A stretch of 64,000 nucleotides of DNA from the NCBI GenBank assembly GCA_003008705.1, contig PDUO01000014.1:275608-339607 (forward strand). Reading direction: 5' to 3'. Below, piece after piece: positions 12,855-24,787 of this stretch. The position numbers and the translations under genes were made by a program. Under the pieces are notes generated by a model. It was given only the letters and a program-made list of their open reading frames with translations. It did no database searches and was not told where the DNA came from. The stretch comes from Pezicula radicicola (taxonomy: Eukaryota > Ascomycota > Leotiomycetes > Helotiales > Dermateaceae). Within the stretch, counting starts at the first letter, position 1, and each line of letters starts with the position of its first letter.

Positions 12855-14950
12855 ATGATTGACCTCGATACTGAACTTATAAATCTTGTAGCTACAGAAG
12901 CTACTTCTACTCTTCCTCCTTTGAAGAAGGTTAAACCACCGAGTCAGCGTCAGTGTAATTTAATCTAGTCATCATGGATGATATTTAAGACTAAGTATAA
13001 AGACAGTCTATTATTCAAAGGTACCTCTGATAACTTCCTAACCATTGTTAGAATGAAGGTATTCTTCCTTTGGTATAGGGATCATTACTCAAGGGTCTCT
13101 TTTAACTCCTTGATATATTATATTTAGATCTTCAAAAAGGCCAACAATACTTATTCTATACACCAGATTTCACGAGTAGATATAGATATAGTAAGAGAGG
13201 TATATACACAACACTAAATATAAGGATATATTTAACCTATATATAGTATATCGAATAAGTTATTAAGGGAAAGCTTAGCCTTAAAGAATATATTCGAGAA
13301 AAGCAACTCACTACTATAGATAACCTTCGTCGTCTTCTATCTCACTTATAGGAAACTAACGATTATATATACCCTCACGAAAGATATCAGCTATAACTAT
13401 CTTTCTACATGAAGCTATTACTTTATACTACCAATCGTCCAGGAGTAGTCACTATATCAGAAGGTTATCGAGATTTAAACAAAGCTCTTTTATATAAAGT
13501 AAGTCACGAGCCTCTTTACCCTTCCTTGAGACTAAAGTATTATAGGACTACTACCTTATAATTCTTCAAGATTTAGAATCAAGTAAGGACAATCCAAGGC
13601 CACTACTTACCCTAATAATCAGGTTCAACCTTATGAAAGGTAGAAGAGATATCAAAGGTTAATTATAGGTCTTTATCTTTATTCCTTGGGATACTTACTA
13701 ACTACTACTAGTATTGAGTTAATTATTCGAGAATAAAAAAATTATCCTCTACTATACCCTATTATCGATTTCCTTATACTTACCAATATAGACAACGTAT
13801 TGAAACACTTCGATTTATCAGAAGACCTATATATATATTACCTTAGACCTGGAATAGATAGTCTAGAAGTACTATTTAAGGATACAATACTAAAGACTCC
13901 TCTACTAAGAATAGTAGAGTCTAAAGTAAGCAACAAGATCTTAGATATACTTACTTAGACAGCTTCTTCAGTAGTACATTGTATATCTACATTAAGTATT
14001 TATACTAGGTTTAAATTCCCTATTACTCTATATGATTTTCGAAGGGGCTTAGTAAATATACTCTATAGTAAGTCCTTCAACTTTGATTTAATACTTAAAG
14101 AGCCTAACCTCTATTAGTGATTACTACAGAGGTAGAACTTATAAAACAACTCGGATATAATAGAAGTACAACCTTCCAGAAGTATATCAGCTCGTATATA
14201 GGGATTGATTTATAAGGTATACTTATCGATGGGGTAGTAAAGAAAGACTATATTAGTCGACTACGAAGCATAGGACTTTCTATAAGGCCTAGTATACCAA
14301 CGTTCTTGCCTATACCAGAGTATACAAAACTATACAATATTCCCGAATATATCCAGCTTTATAAATAAAGAGTAGAATATAAGAAAGAGTTAGAAAAATT
14401 GATAGAAGAGGCCGGTATTTTATTATACTTTAATATCAAGATTTTCTATAGGAAGAAGGGAACTATTAAGTTCGTCGATACTATTCGTACTATACTTCTA
14501 GACTTTGAAAGACTCGCCAAGATTAAGTTAGCTATCAAAACCTTACAGAGATACTATCAAGTAGTCTAAAATTATAGTAATAGATAGAGAAGATAAAGGC
14601 TAAAAAAATTCTACGTAACGTAGTTCACGGATAGTATCAAAGAAGACTCGGCCTACAGAGAATACTCTTCCTACTTATCCTCATCTCCGTCCTCAACATC
14701 ATCAGTGTCTACTACCTTAGCTTCTACCATATCTCCCCCAGGCTCCAAGACTATATAGACAATATTAGAGGTTATACAGCATTAACCAATTATCAAGTTA
14801 CTCAACTTACCATCGATCTTATCTAGAGGACTTAGTGACTTACAGATGAGAGAGTTGGTATAACATCTTACTAATATTTACCTTAATGATCTAGTATACT
14901 ATACTACGGAATCGCGAAAGAGGCGTTCGGACTAAGCTTATAGGGGGCCA
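12855..14950 (+). pseudogene. Second DUF3435 recombinase-like gene, RIP-degraded
   Basis: Read in frame with stops tolerated, this block mirrors the gene at 9477-12065. ATG at 12855 leads to a helical N-terminal region. An Arg box NRPGVVTISEGYRDLNKALLYK-type segment lies near 13433-13500 (only its first half is quoted in function: NRPGVV), followed by GTAAGT at the same place as the intron in the intact-looking copy. The acidic segment and PITLYDFRRGLVNIL, equivalent to YTIRREAANLL, lie near 14020-14060. A charged coiled-coil-like segment follows around 14300-14550. Many codons are TAA or TAG where CAA or CAG is expected, plus likely indels. This is what RIP does to repeats. The two copies are divergent members, not a recent duplication. 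Confidence 0.7.
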
Positions 14951-16630
14951 ATAAAGTAACTACTTATCTCCTATGTTCAAAGGTCAAAACCGGTAGAGTC
15001 TATATATTAGATATAAAACGAGACTCGACTATAGAATAAAGTAAAGGTAGGTAGGTAGTACGGAGAGAGTGTCGACCCAATTATATTTATATTAGAGTTT
15101 GAAATAAGACTCGATTATATAAAGTAAGGTCTAGAGGTAGTATATAGGGGATAGAGTATTTCCTATTGTAGTAATAGCTCGGAGTAGCCTATTTTAGTAC
15201 TAGATTTGGTAAAAAATTTAGTAATACTATATAGCTAGTAAGGATTTAGCTTATCTTTATAAGTTTCTACTTAAAATGTAAAGCTGTATATACTTTCGAG
15301 TCTTTACCAAGAAGGTAAACTTTCTACCGAGGTAAACAAGGTAAATATAGTTAAGTACTCTTAGGTAGGTGATGTTTTTACTAGTACGTGATGATAGCGT
15401 AACTAATACTCCTAAGTTATCTCGTGACTAGGACTTCCAGCCTCAGGTACGGAGGTGTATAATATTACCTAAAAACCGTGCTAGTTTCCTTGTCTGGAAT
15501 ATGATTATATCAACCTATCAATGACCAGGAAATGGCTACTTAAATATAAAATTAAAAAAAACTTTTTAGATATCTAGAAATAATAAAGCTTAAACCAGAA
15601 ATTCAGATATAGGTTCTGGAACGTAATTAGCTATATCTCAGGAGTGAAAGTTAAAAATAGAAGGATCCTATCCCCCAACTAACCGCCAGCTATAAAGCGA
15701 GGATATACTAATTTTCTATCCGTCAACTTCCAACTAGGAGTAAACTTCATAAATTACCTAGGTTGATATATTTATATATTCAGTACATTCCAAGTTCGTT
15801 AGTATAGAGAACTATAAAAGGGATAGCTAGTTTTGGTTGGTCAAGTATATACAGGATCTTACTCTTAGTATTAGTTTTCGGAACCTACTTCGTAAAATAA
15901 TAAATCAACAACGACTCTCCTTCGCTTTCGTTAACCATCTTTCTAATTCCCTCTCTATATACCCCTTTCCTGGTATAGGATTACCGATTACCTTAGTAAA
16001 AGTATTAAGGTATTCATATAGTTAACCTCTCGATTAGCTTATTTTCTTAGAACTTTAAATCTAAATCTCTAGATACTAAAATCCTAGTATCAGGTATACC
16101 AAGTTCTAGATTATATAGAGATCGAAACACGAGTATAGAGGATCGCCGTTATAAATGGGAGCCTGTTTGATCCTATTGTAATCCTGCTTACTCCTAGAGG
16201 AATTAGTCTACTAATATTCGTTTCAGCGATAAGTAGATACTAGTTTCCGACCAGGGAATTATATTATATTTATTATATAGTAGGTAAAGGTTCAATCCGT
16301 ATATATATACATTTTAGCTCCGAGTACACTAGCTTCTAATTTAGAGTTATATTACGTATATATACTAACTTGCTTATACCAATGGATAAGGAGTAGAAGT
16401 AAGGCGAGGCGATGCGAAGTAATATAAAGTTAGTATATATATATATATATTTCAGGGCCGAGCAGATACCTTCCAATCGTAAAATCATTACACTAATAGG
16501 CAACTTAGCCTTACTTGTTTTATATAGCCCTTTATATCTACCACGCGTGCTGGTGGATGATTTCGTGCTTATGGGATGTTTTACCTCATAATCTCCTAAG
16601 CGTAAATACCCAAAGCCGTACCGTATTAGT
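14951..16630. other. AT-rich degraded DNA without recognisable gene
   Basis: All frames are dense with stops and the base composition is strongly AT. I could not recover any protein family from either strand. The only clear structure is an imperfect inverted repeat around 16355-16452. Confidence 0.6.
16355..16452. repeat. Inverted repeat with (TA)n arms
   Basis: GTATATATACTAACT near 16355 is answered by AGTTAGTATATATATA near 16427, leaving a loop of about 60 bases. The loop contains ATGCGAAGTAAT, the reverse complement of the TTCGCAT motif repeated at 21.0 kb and 28.4 kb. Confidence 0.45.
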
Positions 16631-16639
16631 CCGAATTAT

Positions 16640-17845
16640 AAGTATGTAAAGTATTCATTTATTATTACTAGATATAGGATCATAAGGTAAAAGAGGAGAA
16701 TTGGCCCTAAACCTCTCGCTCTGTATCGTGTATACATTCAATATACTGTACCCAGGTCTCTGGCTTGGAAATAAGCGTGAACATAATGTCTATACTTGCC
16801 GGAACAATATCCTCCCCCTTAGGTTGGTGTAGATATTGATCGAAGAGATCGTTGTCGGTGGTAATATATATTTCTGAGATTATAGGAAACGGGTGAATAT
16901 ATAATATATTCCCAATGGTAGCTTAATGTTCGGCTTGGTATATTCCATCTAGGGTTCTATTTAATGTATTTTCCTGATACTGATCAAAGGGATAGAACGG
17001 AGTCGTATATTATAGAACTTCATCGGTGGTATCAGAGACATAGTTTATAACCGAACAATATAGAGTTAATTTAATGTCGACCCTTTCAGACATAGATAGA
17101 GGCTTACTGAAGATAAGATTTATGAGGTAGTCGAGATCAGTAGATACAAGGTCGATGTTGATTCCTAGTAAAAGCTTAATAAAGGCTTTATATAAACTTT
17201 TTGAAAGATTTACCTTTCTGTAAGAGTAACTAACTTACAAGGCAGAGCTTCTACTTTAAAATTTTCATCTCTTCATCCCGCTGTTGATAACGTACTCTGT
17301 ATTCCTGTGCCTTAACCTTTCTTCCTTCTTTGGCCGCATCCTTGTTCATTGCCTGTATAATTATCAGCATAGTCCCTGTGGTGTGACATGATGGGTAGCT
17401 CACTGGCTTCTTGCTAGCTTTCTTCTTCGAAGTCTGGTCGGCTTCAGACAATGGGCCAAGCGAGGAGGAGTTCATGGCGTAGTTGAATATTTCTCTTTAG
17501 TTAGGAAGCGACGTACTCTGAAGTGAAATGATCGGAGGAATAATAGATTTTATATACACTAAATAATAGTAACCTGTATATATGATCTCCATTACTTCGC
17601 ACGACTGCTTCATATGGCCTTGTATAACTTAACTTATATGGCTGTATAGTATCGGTAGCTGTATGCCCAGGAGACGACCCTGGCACTATTGTTTTGAAGT
17701 ATTGTTACTACTACTTTTGGAATAGCTGAAAAAACCCTAAAGAAGGTTTATTTTGGATCGAATTTCGGGATTAGATTTGATGACTTACGATAAAGCAACT
17801 AAGGCAGAGTTTATAAAAGAGCTCCGGAGATCAGAATATCGTAAT
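16640..17845. repeat. 1.2-kb gene-bearing repeat, copy 1 (degraded)
   Basis: This block is collinear with 27485-28680 over its whole length. Homology begins at GTAAAGTATTCATTTA and ends at GAGCTCCGGAGAT in both copies. Differences are mostly C/T and G/A, and this copy is the more AT-rich. No terminal inverted repeat or long terminal repeat is evident. Confidence 0.8.
16650..17475 (-). pseudogene. bZIP-like protein gene, decayed copy
   Basis: This is the counterpart of the gene at 27494-28261. ATG at 17475 opens a longer first exon (starting MNSSSLGPLSEADQ) ending in KKASKKP, followed by the same GTGAGC...ACAG intron. The second exon has the basic segment AKEGRKVKAQEYRVRYQQRD. TAG at 17251-17253 then interrupts it where the other copy has CAG. 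The third exon below about 17170 is full of stops and changed codons, so the gene is dead. RIP-type transitions explain most lesions. Confidence 0.6.
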
Positions 17846-17963
17846 AATATATCTTATTACAATAGGGTTCAAGAAATCGGTAAAGGATTTCTATGAGAAG
17901 GAGTAGAATAGAAGGTTTTCTCTAAGAATGAGAAATTGATACTTATGAGACTAGCACGATTAG

Positions 17964-18756
17964 TTAGGAGTACACTACAATGCATCCAATATCCCATAAA
18001 TAAAATCTAACGTCCTGGCTCATCTCGTTCTCCGCTCCCTCTAATCGTATCATCCAGCATTGGGTATCACCAATTCTACGTATACCCTTCATCTCATCCA
18101 CGGATCCAACTCGGTCTATCTCAAGACCTATCTCCCTGTACTGCTCCGCAACAGCGACGTCAAAGGATCCCATTGCGCCTAGCCTCCGCTCGATAAACAT
18201 CATTCATGGGAACACTGTATACACCCAATCTGCCGTCATGAAATTCATCAACGCTATTACGCGACACGACTCCAACAACGTTTTAACCGAGCTGTACATC
18301 ATCCATACCACCTCAATCCGCCGCCTATCTTGTCCCCTCCGTAAACTGACTGTTTATGGGAAATCCCCCCAAGGGCTCTTCGCACTATAATACTCCTCCA
18401 CGCCACTATACCCAAACTCGTAACCTTCTCTCCGACGTAAATAGCCAACCACCAGCTTAGCATCGCTCGTATTCCGAACGTTCACTTCCAGTTCCGTACC
18501 ACCAAACTGTCTACGTAACAGCATATCGAGGATTGCCTGTCCCGTCATGACTGCTCCTGTATACCGCAAAACTTCCCTAAACTCTGCTATTCTTAACGTA
18601 CCTCCCAAGCACCTTCCCAGGCGTCCATACCTCCCTAACAGCCTCATGTGCTGCTCTACACGTCTCCCTTACTCGCATCACACTACAAACATCTAAGTAT
18701 CGCAGGACTCCCCTGCGAAAATCGTAACTCGCGTTGAACAAATCAACTAAATTCAT
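17964..18756 (-). pseudogene. F-box-like family pseudogene with frameshifts
   Basis: ATG at 18756 opens a segment resembling an F-box helix pair (FRRGVLRYLDVCSVMRV, RETCRAAHEAV). The frame then shifts near 18615-18640 and continues as GRCLGGTLRIAEF and RYTGAVMTGQAILDML, then shifts again near 18360. It resumes through LLESCRVIALMNFMTADW to a TGA near 18205 and a further open stretch down to 17964. I recall fungal proteins with a similar 'TGAVxSGS..LxFL' core; this link is from memory and uncertain. At least two frameshifts and one stop mean it is not functional. Confidence 0.5.
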
Positions 18757-19713
18757 TGTGAACTACTCGGGCTTACATGGCAGAAGCTAGCTTTAATAGT
18801 ATCAGAGATGGCCTCTTCCTTATATTTATACCCGCTAATACCCTCCAAACCTTCTAGCGTCGATTTATTCCTAAGGCATTCCTGCTCAACTCATGACTGG
18901 TATAAGAGGATAAAGTAAATCCTACCCTAATCTCACCGAAAAGACCAAGGTCTTGGCTTGGGAAATTTGGTATATTCGCTGATGATTAGAACAGGGAACG
19001 GCCCTGTATATTCCCTTTGTATAGTCCTCTCTTGTAGTGGTCCAGTGGTCTACCTTCGAACATGGACCAGCTGAGTCGTCAGCCTTTAATCGAGGACTCT
19101 TCCATGATTCTTTGTGGAAATCCAGGAGTCCCTTTGTGGTTTAATGAGAGTTACAGAGGACTTAGGTGACTGGTTAAGGCAGTGAGCCAGTCTGGAATGT
19201 TCCAGGAGACTACATGGAATTGTAGATTCTACATTGCACTTCGTGCCATACTCTTTGAGACTGTATTCACGTCACATGAATCCACACTTGAGTCTGTCCA
19301 TGAAGATATACTATTTTCTCAGTACTCGAGCGGACGGCCACCCCATCGCTACCGCTCTGGGACCCCGGCATCCTATCTGCTCCACCGCTATCGCAACTCC
19401 GCTGTTCCATAGAGTGTATAGACATGAAATATTTGAGACCAAATCATATGGCACTGAATTACCATTTTCAACTGTACATATTCCAGTGAATAGTCTTCAT
19501 TCATCATCCTACCTCAGTGCTTCCTCCCGTCCACACACCATACTACCTTCTACGCCTACCCTTCCGTTTCCACTTCAAGCAACGCCTCCTCCTTCCCTCT
19601 GTCATTCTGTCCATCCTCGTTTGTCTTTATCTCCAAACCATCCACTATCTTCTGTAGTTCCACTATCAATGAGTCCAACTGGCGCCGGACAGTCGTCACT
19701 TCGTCTCAGATAA
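18757..19713. other. Intergenic, nothing recognised
   Basis: Short open frames around 19182-19713 have pyrimidine-rich, Ser/Pro/His-biased translations and no family resemblance. I see no gene or repeat that can be supported here. Confidence 0.5.
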
Positions 19714-20469
19714 TTACACTAGCCTAACGTAACTTCTAGGGAGACGCGACCGACTGTCAACCATTGCAGCCTTGATCTCAGGTACGACTTGATCCTGGTT
19801 CCGGCCTGGATCTTGTCTAAGTATATCCTCCAAAACATAGCGAACATACTCCTCTACCATCTTCCACGTGATAGCAATTGATTCATCGTGTCCATATCTC
19901 TGATCTATCTCGTCAAGAGTCGCAGCATCGAATAACATATCTTCAGGTCCCCAAAGTGGTTTTAGAAGCATCGTAACCTTGTCGCATCCGAGATTAGGAA
20001 GCATGTCAAACGATTCCGTTAAATATAATCGTCTTAGCGGGAGTTCTCGAACAATATCTGCTAAACGGTCTTGGTAGTTTCTTACTGTGAAGGAGAACGC
20101 TACATGACGAACTTTATCGAGGCCATTTCGGAACTCCTGAAGAAAGAATTGAAGTCTCTTTTGGTCGTTTTGATTGTCTGGCGAAAACGAGAGCACGTCA
20201 ATAGATGGATTAAAGTATACAAATCTCGGATAAGAGGCGCCCCATCGACTGATATTAGGACAAACTACAGATCGAGATTCCCGACACGCTTCAAGAAGAC
20301 CGCCGATATGACGCGTAGTCAGATACCAAGAACTTGGCACATGATGTACCCTATTCTGGCAGTACCAGATGTAACGAGCATCAAGAACTTGCGGTATTGT
20401 TGCCGCCAAAGTCCAGATCATAAGACGGATCTCGATCGGTAGTTTCTGAAAGAGTGTAAAGGTCGCCAT
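19714..20469 (-). CDS. 2EXR domain protein
   Basis: A single-exon frame of 251 residues. It opens with FQKLPIEIRLMIWTLA, the start of the 2EXR domain (phenylalanine, then LP.EIR..IW), followed by a conserved CRESRSVV helix near residue 65 and a YFNPSIDVLSFS strand near 88. This domain is greatly expanded in filamentous ascomycetes and its role is unknown. The remaining sequence is ordinary globular protein. ATG at 20469 is the natural start because the domain begins four residues later. No lesions are visible. Confidence 0.85.
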   Translation of the reverse strand: MATFTLFQKLPIEIRLMIWTLAATIPQVLDARYIWYCQNRVHHVPSSWYLTTRHIGGLLEACRESRSVVCPNISRWGASYPRFVYFNPSIDVLSFSPDNQNDQKRLQFFLQEFRNGLDKVRHVAFSFTVRNYQDRLADIVRELPLRRLYLTESFDMLPNLGCDKVTMLLKPLWGPEDMLFDAATLDEIDQRYGHDESIAITWKMVEEYVRYVLEDILRQDPGRNQDQVVPEIKAAMVDSRSRLPRSYVRLV

Positions 20470-21010
20470 TATACGCTGATTTTGTCAGAAAGAAATAAAA
20501 CACGGACTGGTGCAGACAAACCTAAAGATTTGTTTTTATACTTAGAAGGTCCATAGCTTTGAGGTCGTGGTTGGAGGAGCCACAGGTGTATTTATTTGTA
20601 TACGGCCTATAGTTCATCCGAGGCTACAGTAGGAAACTTACTCTGGGTGGCTTTCGGGAAACGAAAAAAAAAACCTCTCCAATACAGTACTCGGGTGAGT
20701 GTTTAATCGTAGCCAAGTTACCAGGGTTCGATTAATACTTTTTGAAATCTTGTCCAAATGATATGTCGGGACGTTTTAATTGGCCAAAATAATCCTACGC
20801 GAGAAGTTGTCGATTTTGGGTTTTGGTTTTCGATGGCAACCACTTCGAGTCCTTCGGACAAGGTCCTGTCCTGGATCCAATCAAGTTGTTGATGTTTTAG
20901 GCTACTAAGCACGAGGAAATGGAGATGCACCACCTATCATTCCTGGGCCGCCATACCGATGCATATCACCAGCATAAAGGTGGTCTTCCCGTCCTTCGTA
21001 TCACTTTACA

Positions 21011-21180
21011 TCACGTCGCATGACTTCGCATCACGTCGCATCCCTTCGCATCACGTCGCATCCCTTCGCATCACGTCGCATCCCTTCGCCACTTCGACTT
21101 CGTGTGACTTCGCGTCACTTCGCATATTTATCCCTCGTCTCCCTTCGCATCCCTTCGTCTCCCTTCGTATCCCCTTCGCA
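21011..21180. repeat. 20-bp tandem repeat rich in TTCGCAT
   Basis: The unit TCACGTCGCATCCCTTCGCA occurs about three and a half times at 21011-21090. It then decays into CTTCGCAT/CTTCGTAT variants up to about 21180, ending just upstream of the ATG at 21217. The unit contains CACGTCGCAT-like motifs. Because of its position it may form part of the promoter or 5' leader of that gene. Confidence 0.75.
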
Positions 21181-21216
21181 CAATTTATCATTTTCCACCT
21201 ACCCTCCCACTGGATT

Positions 21217-22097
21217 ATGGCATCTTCGAAAGTTCCTCGTGCCCAGCTGACGCCACAATCGTTCGTAGATCGCCTCGAGGCTCAACGGATAACGTTCACC
21301 GAGAGGATGCCGCTACTCACCTACCCGCAACGGCAAGCTCTGGCACGGGCTGATGTTGTACTTCAACAGGATCCTAGCTCTATAAAGCGAAACACCAATC
21401 GCAAACGAGCATGTATGATCTTCAGGGATGTAAAAAATCGCGCCCGTGAACTATACCTTCTGTTTGCATTAGCCTCATCGGCCTTTGAGTTGGGGGGTAT
21501 CACGACTTTCTTTGAAGATTACCTTCCAGGAATTGAGCGTTGGTGGATTAAATCAGATCATCCAGTCAATCTAAGCCTCGCATTCGATCATTACCAGCAA
21601 GAGAATCAAGGTAAGATCCTAGGTCAGGCATTTTTGTTTATCTCTGTATCTTATTATGGCATTAGCAGGTCCAATTTTATCAACCGCCCTGCAAGATAGT
21701 GAAGATTCAACACTGGGTCTTGAATCAGGTATGAGAAGCAGCTTTGATCCAGATACAACTACTAACTTTTCTAGGCTCGAGACTCAAGCGCCGTAGAATT
21801 TCGGAGCGTCTGGACTATAAATCTCTGCTCAAAGAACGTCCAACCAAAGCAGCACCTGAAGTTTCCAACCTACAAATAACAGACTTTTGTAAATTCTTAG
21901 AGGAATACAATGGAGGTTGTGGGCAACTGACAATATGCACATTTCCTGAGGACCTAGACACATTGCCAACAATTCCTTTATCTTTCGGGGGATCTTCTAC
22001 AGTAGATGCCTGGATAGTTATAAGAAGGCATGTATTACAAGGCTTAATTGGCTTTGCCATTGATCATGGCCAGTCGATTTTGGACTTCAATCCTTAG
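21217..22097 (+). CDS. Hypothetical protein, three exons
   Basis: Exons 21217-21610, 21666-21728 and 21775-22097 join into 259 residues; the two introns have GTAAGA...TTAG and GTATGA...CTAG borders and CTAAC-type branch sites. I do not recognise the family. The N-terminal half is helical with KRNTNRKRACMIFRDVKNRA, and the central part has a basic patch SRLKRRRISERL that could be nuclear. I prefer ATG 21217 because the open frame upstream only translates the tandem repeat at 21.0 kb. The last bases overlap a possible convergent gene. Confidence 0.55.
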
Positions 22098-22478
22098 TTT
22101 TTCGAGGCCGAATATATAATACTGTTGAACAGCCATAAATCATACACCCTTGACCAGGTATAACCTCTTCTTTAACAACACCAGTCTCTTCAGGACCAGT
22201 CTTGATAACAATGTCGTCGTGATCCACACCTGCGATTTCTACGTACCCTACTCCACTTCTCTTATCAATAATAACTGCACATATATCTGGCGCCTTCTCA
22301 AATTTAAAGGCTTCTGGGCCAGAATTTTGCCCTGTTGTTTCTTCGGAATCGAGTTCGACGTCTTGATCAACTACCTAGACGATATTTAGTATTATAAAGC
22401 TGATACTAAGATAAGGTAGCCTACCAACTCTATTGCTTGATCACGGAAACGCCTTTTATCCTTCTTGCTCCTTTGCAT
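22087..22478 (-). CDS. Possible small two-exon gene
   Basis: From ATG at 22478 a basic first exon (MQRSKKDKRRFRDQAIEL) runs into GTAGGC. An intron of about 50 bases with TCTAG acceptor leads to a second exon rich in acidic and hydrophobic residues (for example APDICAVIIDKRSGVGYVEI) that stays open to TGA at 22087-22089. The second exon lacks its own early Met, so it is easily missed. It reads like real protein but matches no family I know. It overlaps the 3' end of the convergent gene by about 11 bases. Confidence 0.3.
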
Positions 22479-23424
22479 ACCGACTATTCATCCGTAGCCT
22501 GCGCTATTAGAATGTACCGCAGATTCTGAAGGTCGCTCGTTCTGAATGTCGTTGTTGTGCAGTCGGGGAGGGGTAGGTTGATTAGGGCTATGGCTCAACA
22601 ATAAAGGTAATCTTGTGATGGATATTACAATACTCTCTTTCAAATCGCAACGAAGGCAACAATATAAAGCCCTTCTCTCTTTGTACAGCAGTTCTTCGGG
22701 CGGTTGCGACGTGGTAGTCAAGTAGCATCCGAGGCACTCGATTATGAGGCTGTACCGGACGAAAAAATTGGCCGAAATTGGGCACGGGCCCCAACACGAA
22801 TCTATCTATATATCTAATACTTTGTTATTTGCCCTCCTGCTCTTCTAAAAGTACATAGAACATTTTTGTGGAACTAATATATAGGCAAATTGTCCCCTAG
22901 TAAAATCCGTGTAGTTTATGTATAATAAAGCGATTTCTTGGTGTCGTAGGCCTGTGGTCCCAGAACATAAAGGTATGGGTATGTACCTGTACAGGCAATA
23001 AAGTCGGTTTTATATCTCACCGCCTTCGTGGTGGTGCTTGAACGCATTCTTCTCGCCATTGGGAATCGTAAACTGGGATTATAAAGGGTACAATAAATTT
23101 TGTCTACAATTTCTTAGATGATATGAATTTTAAGGTGCTATAAGATGAGCTGGATTAATTAAAACCAAAGCTTGTTTAAGTATAGTACTTGTTTCCTCTC
23201 GACGATTGATAGAAGGTCTAAACAAGTACTTGAGCGCCCGCGCTAACACCACGTACTCTTACATTATTCCTAGAGCTATCCTTTACAGAGAACTGTGGAA
23301 TAGAATGATAGGCAGATGAATGCTGAAATTCTTCAGTCACCAAAGTAGCTAGAGAAGTTTATGTATACCAAAATGATAAATTCCTATGATCGCTAAATAC
23401 GCCAAGCAAGTTTCCTGCGCATGG
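22479..23424. other. Intergenic, nothing recognised
   Basis: Only short frames are present. An imperfect inverted motif AAGTATAGTACTTGTTT / AACAAGTACTTGAG lies at about 23172-23235. No gene can be supported. Confidence 0.5.
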
Positions 23425-24342
23425 TCAATGGTAAACGACGGTACGCTGCCGCAGGTTGTATCTTTTGCCAACTCTCCCTGAGGTAGAGCTTTCAGATCTA
23501 TGCTTCGCTGCCCTGCGACGATTGCGCACGGGAGGCTTTTCCACCATCCGAGTCTTTGCTCGCCTTTCCTCTCGCAACTCACCGACAGGCTGTTCCGCAG
23601 TTCCAGTCTCCAGAGCCGCATCTCGCCATGCTTCCCCTTCCTTTGGAAACTCGCCGAGATGGATTTCCGTAGTTCGAGCTGTTGTACCCGTCTCCCGCCA
23701 TGCTTTCTCTGCCTCTCGAAGCTCACCGAATAGATGACTGAATTCAACCTCCCAGTAATACACATCTTGTATGTTTCTCCGCGGGCAACGAATGCTACGT
23801 TCTTCGCAAGCATTTCGCCAGTATTCGGCCTCGTGTTTGTAGTAAAGGACGTCAAAGATGATTTTATGTCGATTCTCGACCCCTGATCCCTTTGATAAGA
23901 GTTTGGTATTCGTCTGAAGCCATGCCAGGCTGCCGATATTCGTAAAGAAATCCGTGTGGTGTTCCTCATGCAACTTTTCTGTCTCCTCTTGTAGGGCATT
24001 TTGTTGGAGCCAGGCATCACAACACAGAATCAAGTGCCTTGCTTCGATTTGCCAGTAGTTACTATCAACAATATCCATTCGACGAGCTTCCTTTTTCGTA
24101 CGGTCATGGAGGTCTTCGAATGACTGATGCAACATCTCTATTCTTTGGATCCAGTCCTCAGCGCCTGCATATAGACATGGCGTTGATTCGCGTGAGATGA
24201 TAGAATATCGGGGAGATGCTCGACCTTTAGCTTGGAGAAGTAGTGCTATTGCGTGAGGATCTGGGGCATCTTCAGACGCAGATGCGATACTTCGTGGTGA
24301 TAAATGCTGCTGGGGAGACTTGGTTGCACGTTGTGGGCACAT
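23425..24342 (-). CDS. Hypothetical charged protein with C-terminal repeats
   Basis: An uninterrupted frame of 305 residues from ATG 24342. The protein is rich in Glu, Arg, Trp and His and likely helical. Near residues 205-275 an imperfect unit of about 24 residues recurs, starting GELREAEKAW, GEFPKEGEAW and GELREERRAK, matching a 72-base tandem repeat in the DNA. The tail (GRVGKRYNLRQR) is basic and could be a nuclear signal. I do not recognise the family. A second frame is also open across the repeats, so part of the length could be fortuitous. Confidence 0.5.
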   Translation of the reverse strand: MCPQRATKSPQQHLSPRSIASASEDAPDPHAIALLLQAKGRASPRYSIISRESTPCLYAGAEDWIQRIEMLHQSFEDLHDRTKKEARRMDIVDSNYWQIEARHLILCCDAWLQQNALQEETEKLHEEHHTDFFTNIGSLAWLQTNTKLLSKGSGVENRHKIIFDVLYYKHEAEYWRNACEERSIRCPRRNIQDVYYWEVEFSHLFGELREAEKAWRETGTTARTTEIHLGEFPKEGEAWRDAALETGTAEQPVGELREERRAKTRMVEKPPVRNRRRAAKHRSESSTSGRVGKRYNLRQRTVVYH

Positions 24343-24787
24343 TTAGAAAACGGCAAAATCATGGGTGTGAAGAGACGGCGGGAGAGGGAGGGTGGGGTTG
24401 CTTCGATTTCACGACTACACAATACTGTACTGTACGGAGTACACGATCTGAGGTTGTTTCTGTAAGCGCTGTGGGCTCTATGATCAACAGGGGGGCGGGG
24501 CGGGGGTAGATAAGCCCTATCTTTTAGATTAAATTAACGCCGCGGAAGCTGCCACAAACCACCCGAGGCCACTCGCCAATATCACCAACACACCAGGGCA
24601 AACCTAGCCAGGTCAAAATGTCCTAATTACCAACCAATTTGATACCTCGCACGACGTCCATCATGTAAGTCTAAAAACCATAAATGCCAATCGATGTGTA
24701 AATCGGGACGACGTCCAACATCATTACTTTGTCCATTCAACCCTAAGCAACTAACTACCTGACCAAACCAACATCAATACTCGCAAG

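Noticed and set aside
16640..17845. Helitron interpretation of the 1.2-kb repeat (CTAG followed by T near one end)
   Set aside because: Homology between copies continues past the CTAG, and no hairpin or Rep/helicase is seen.
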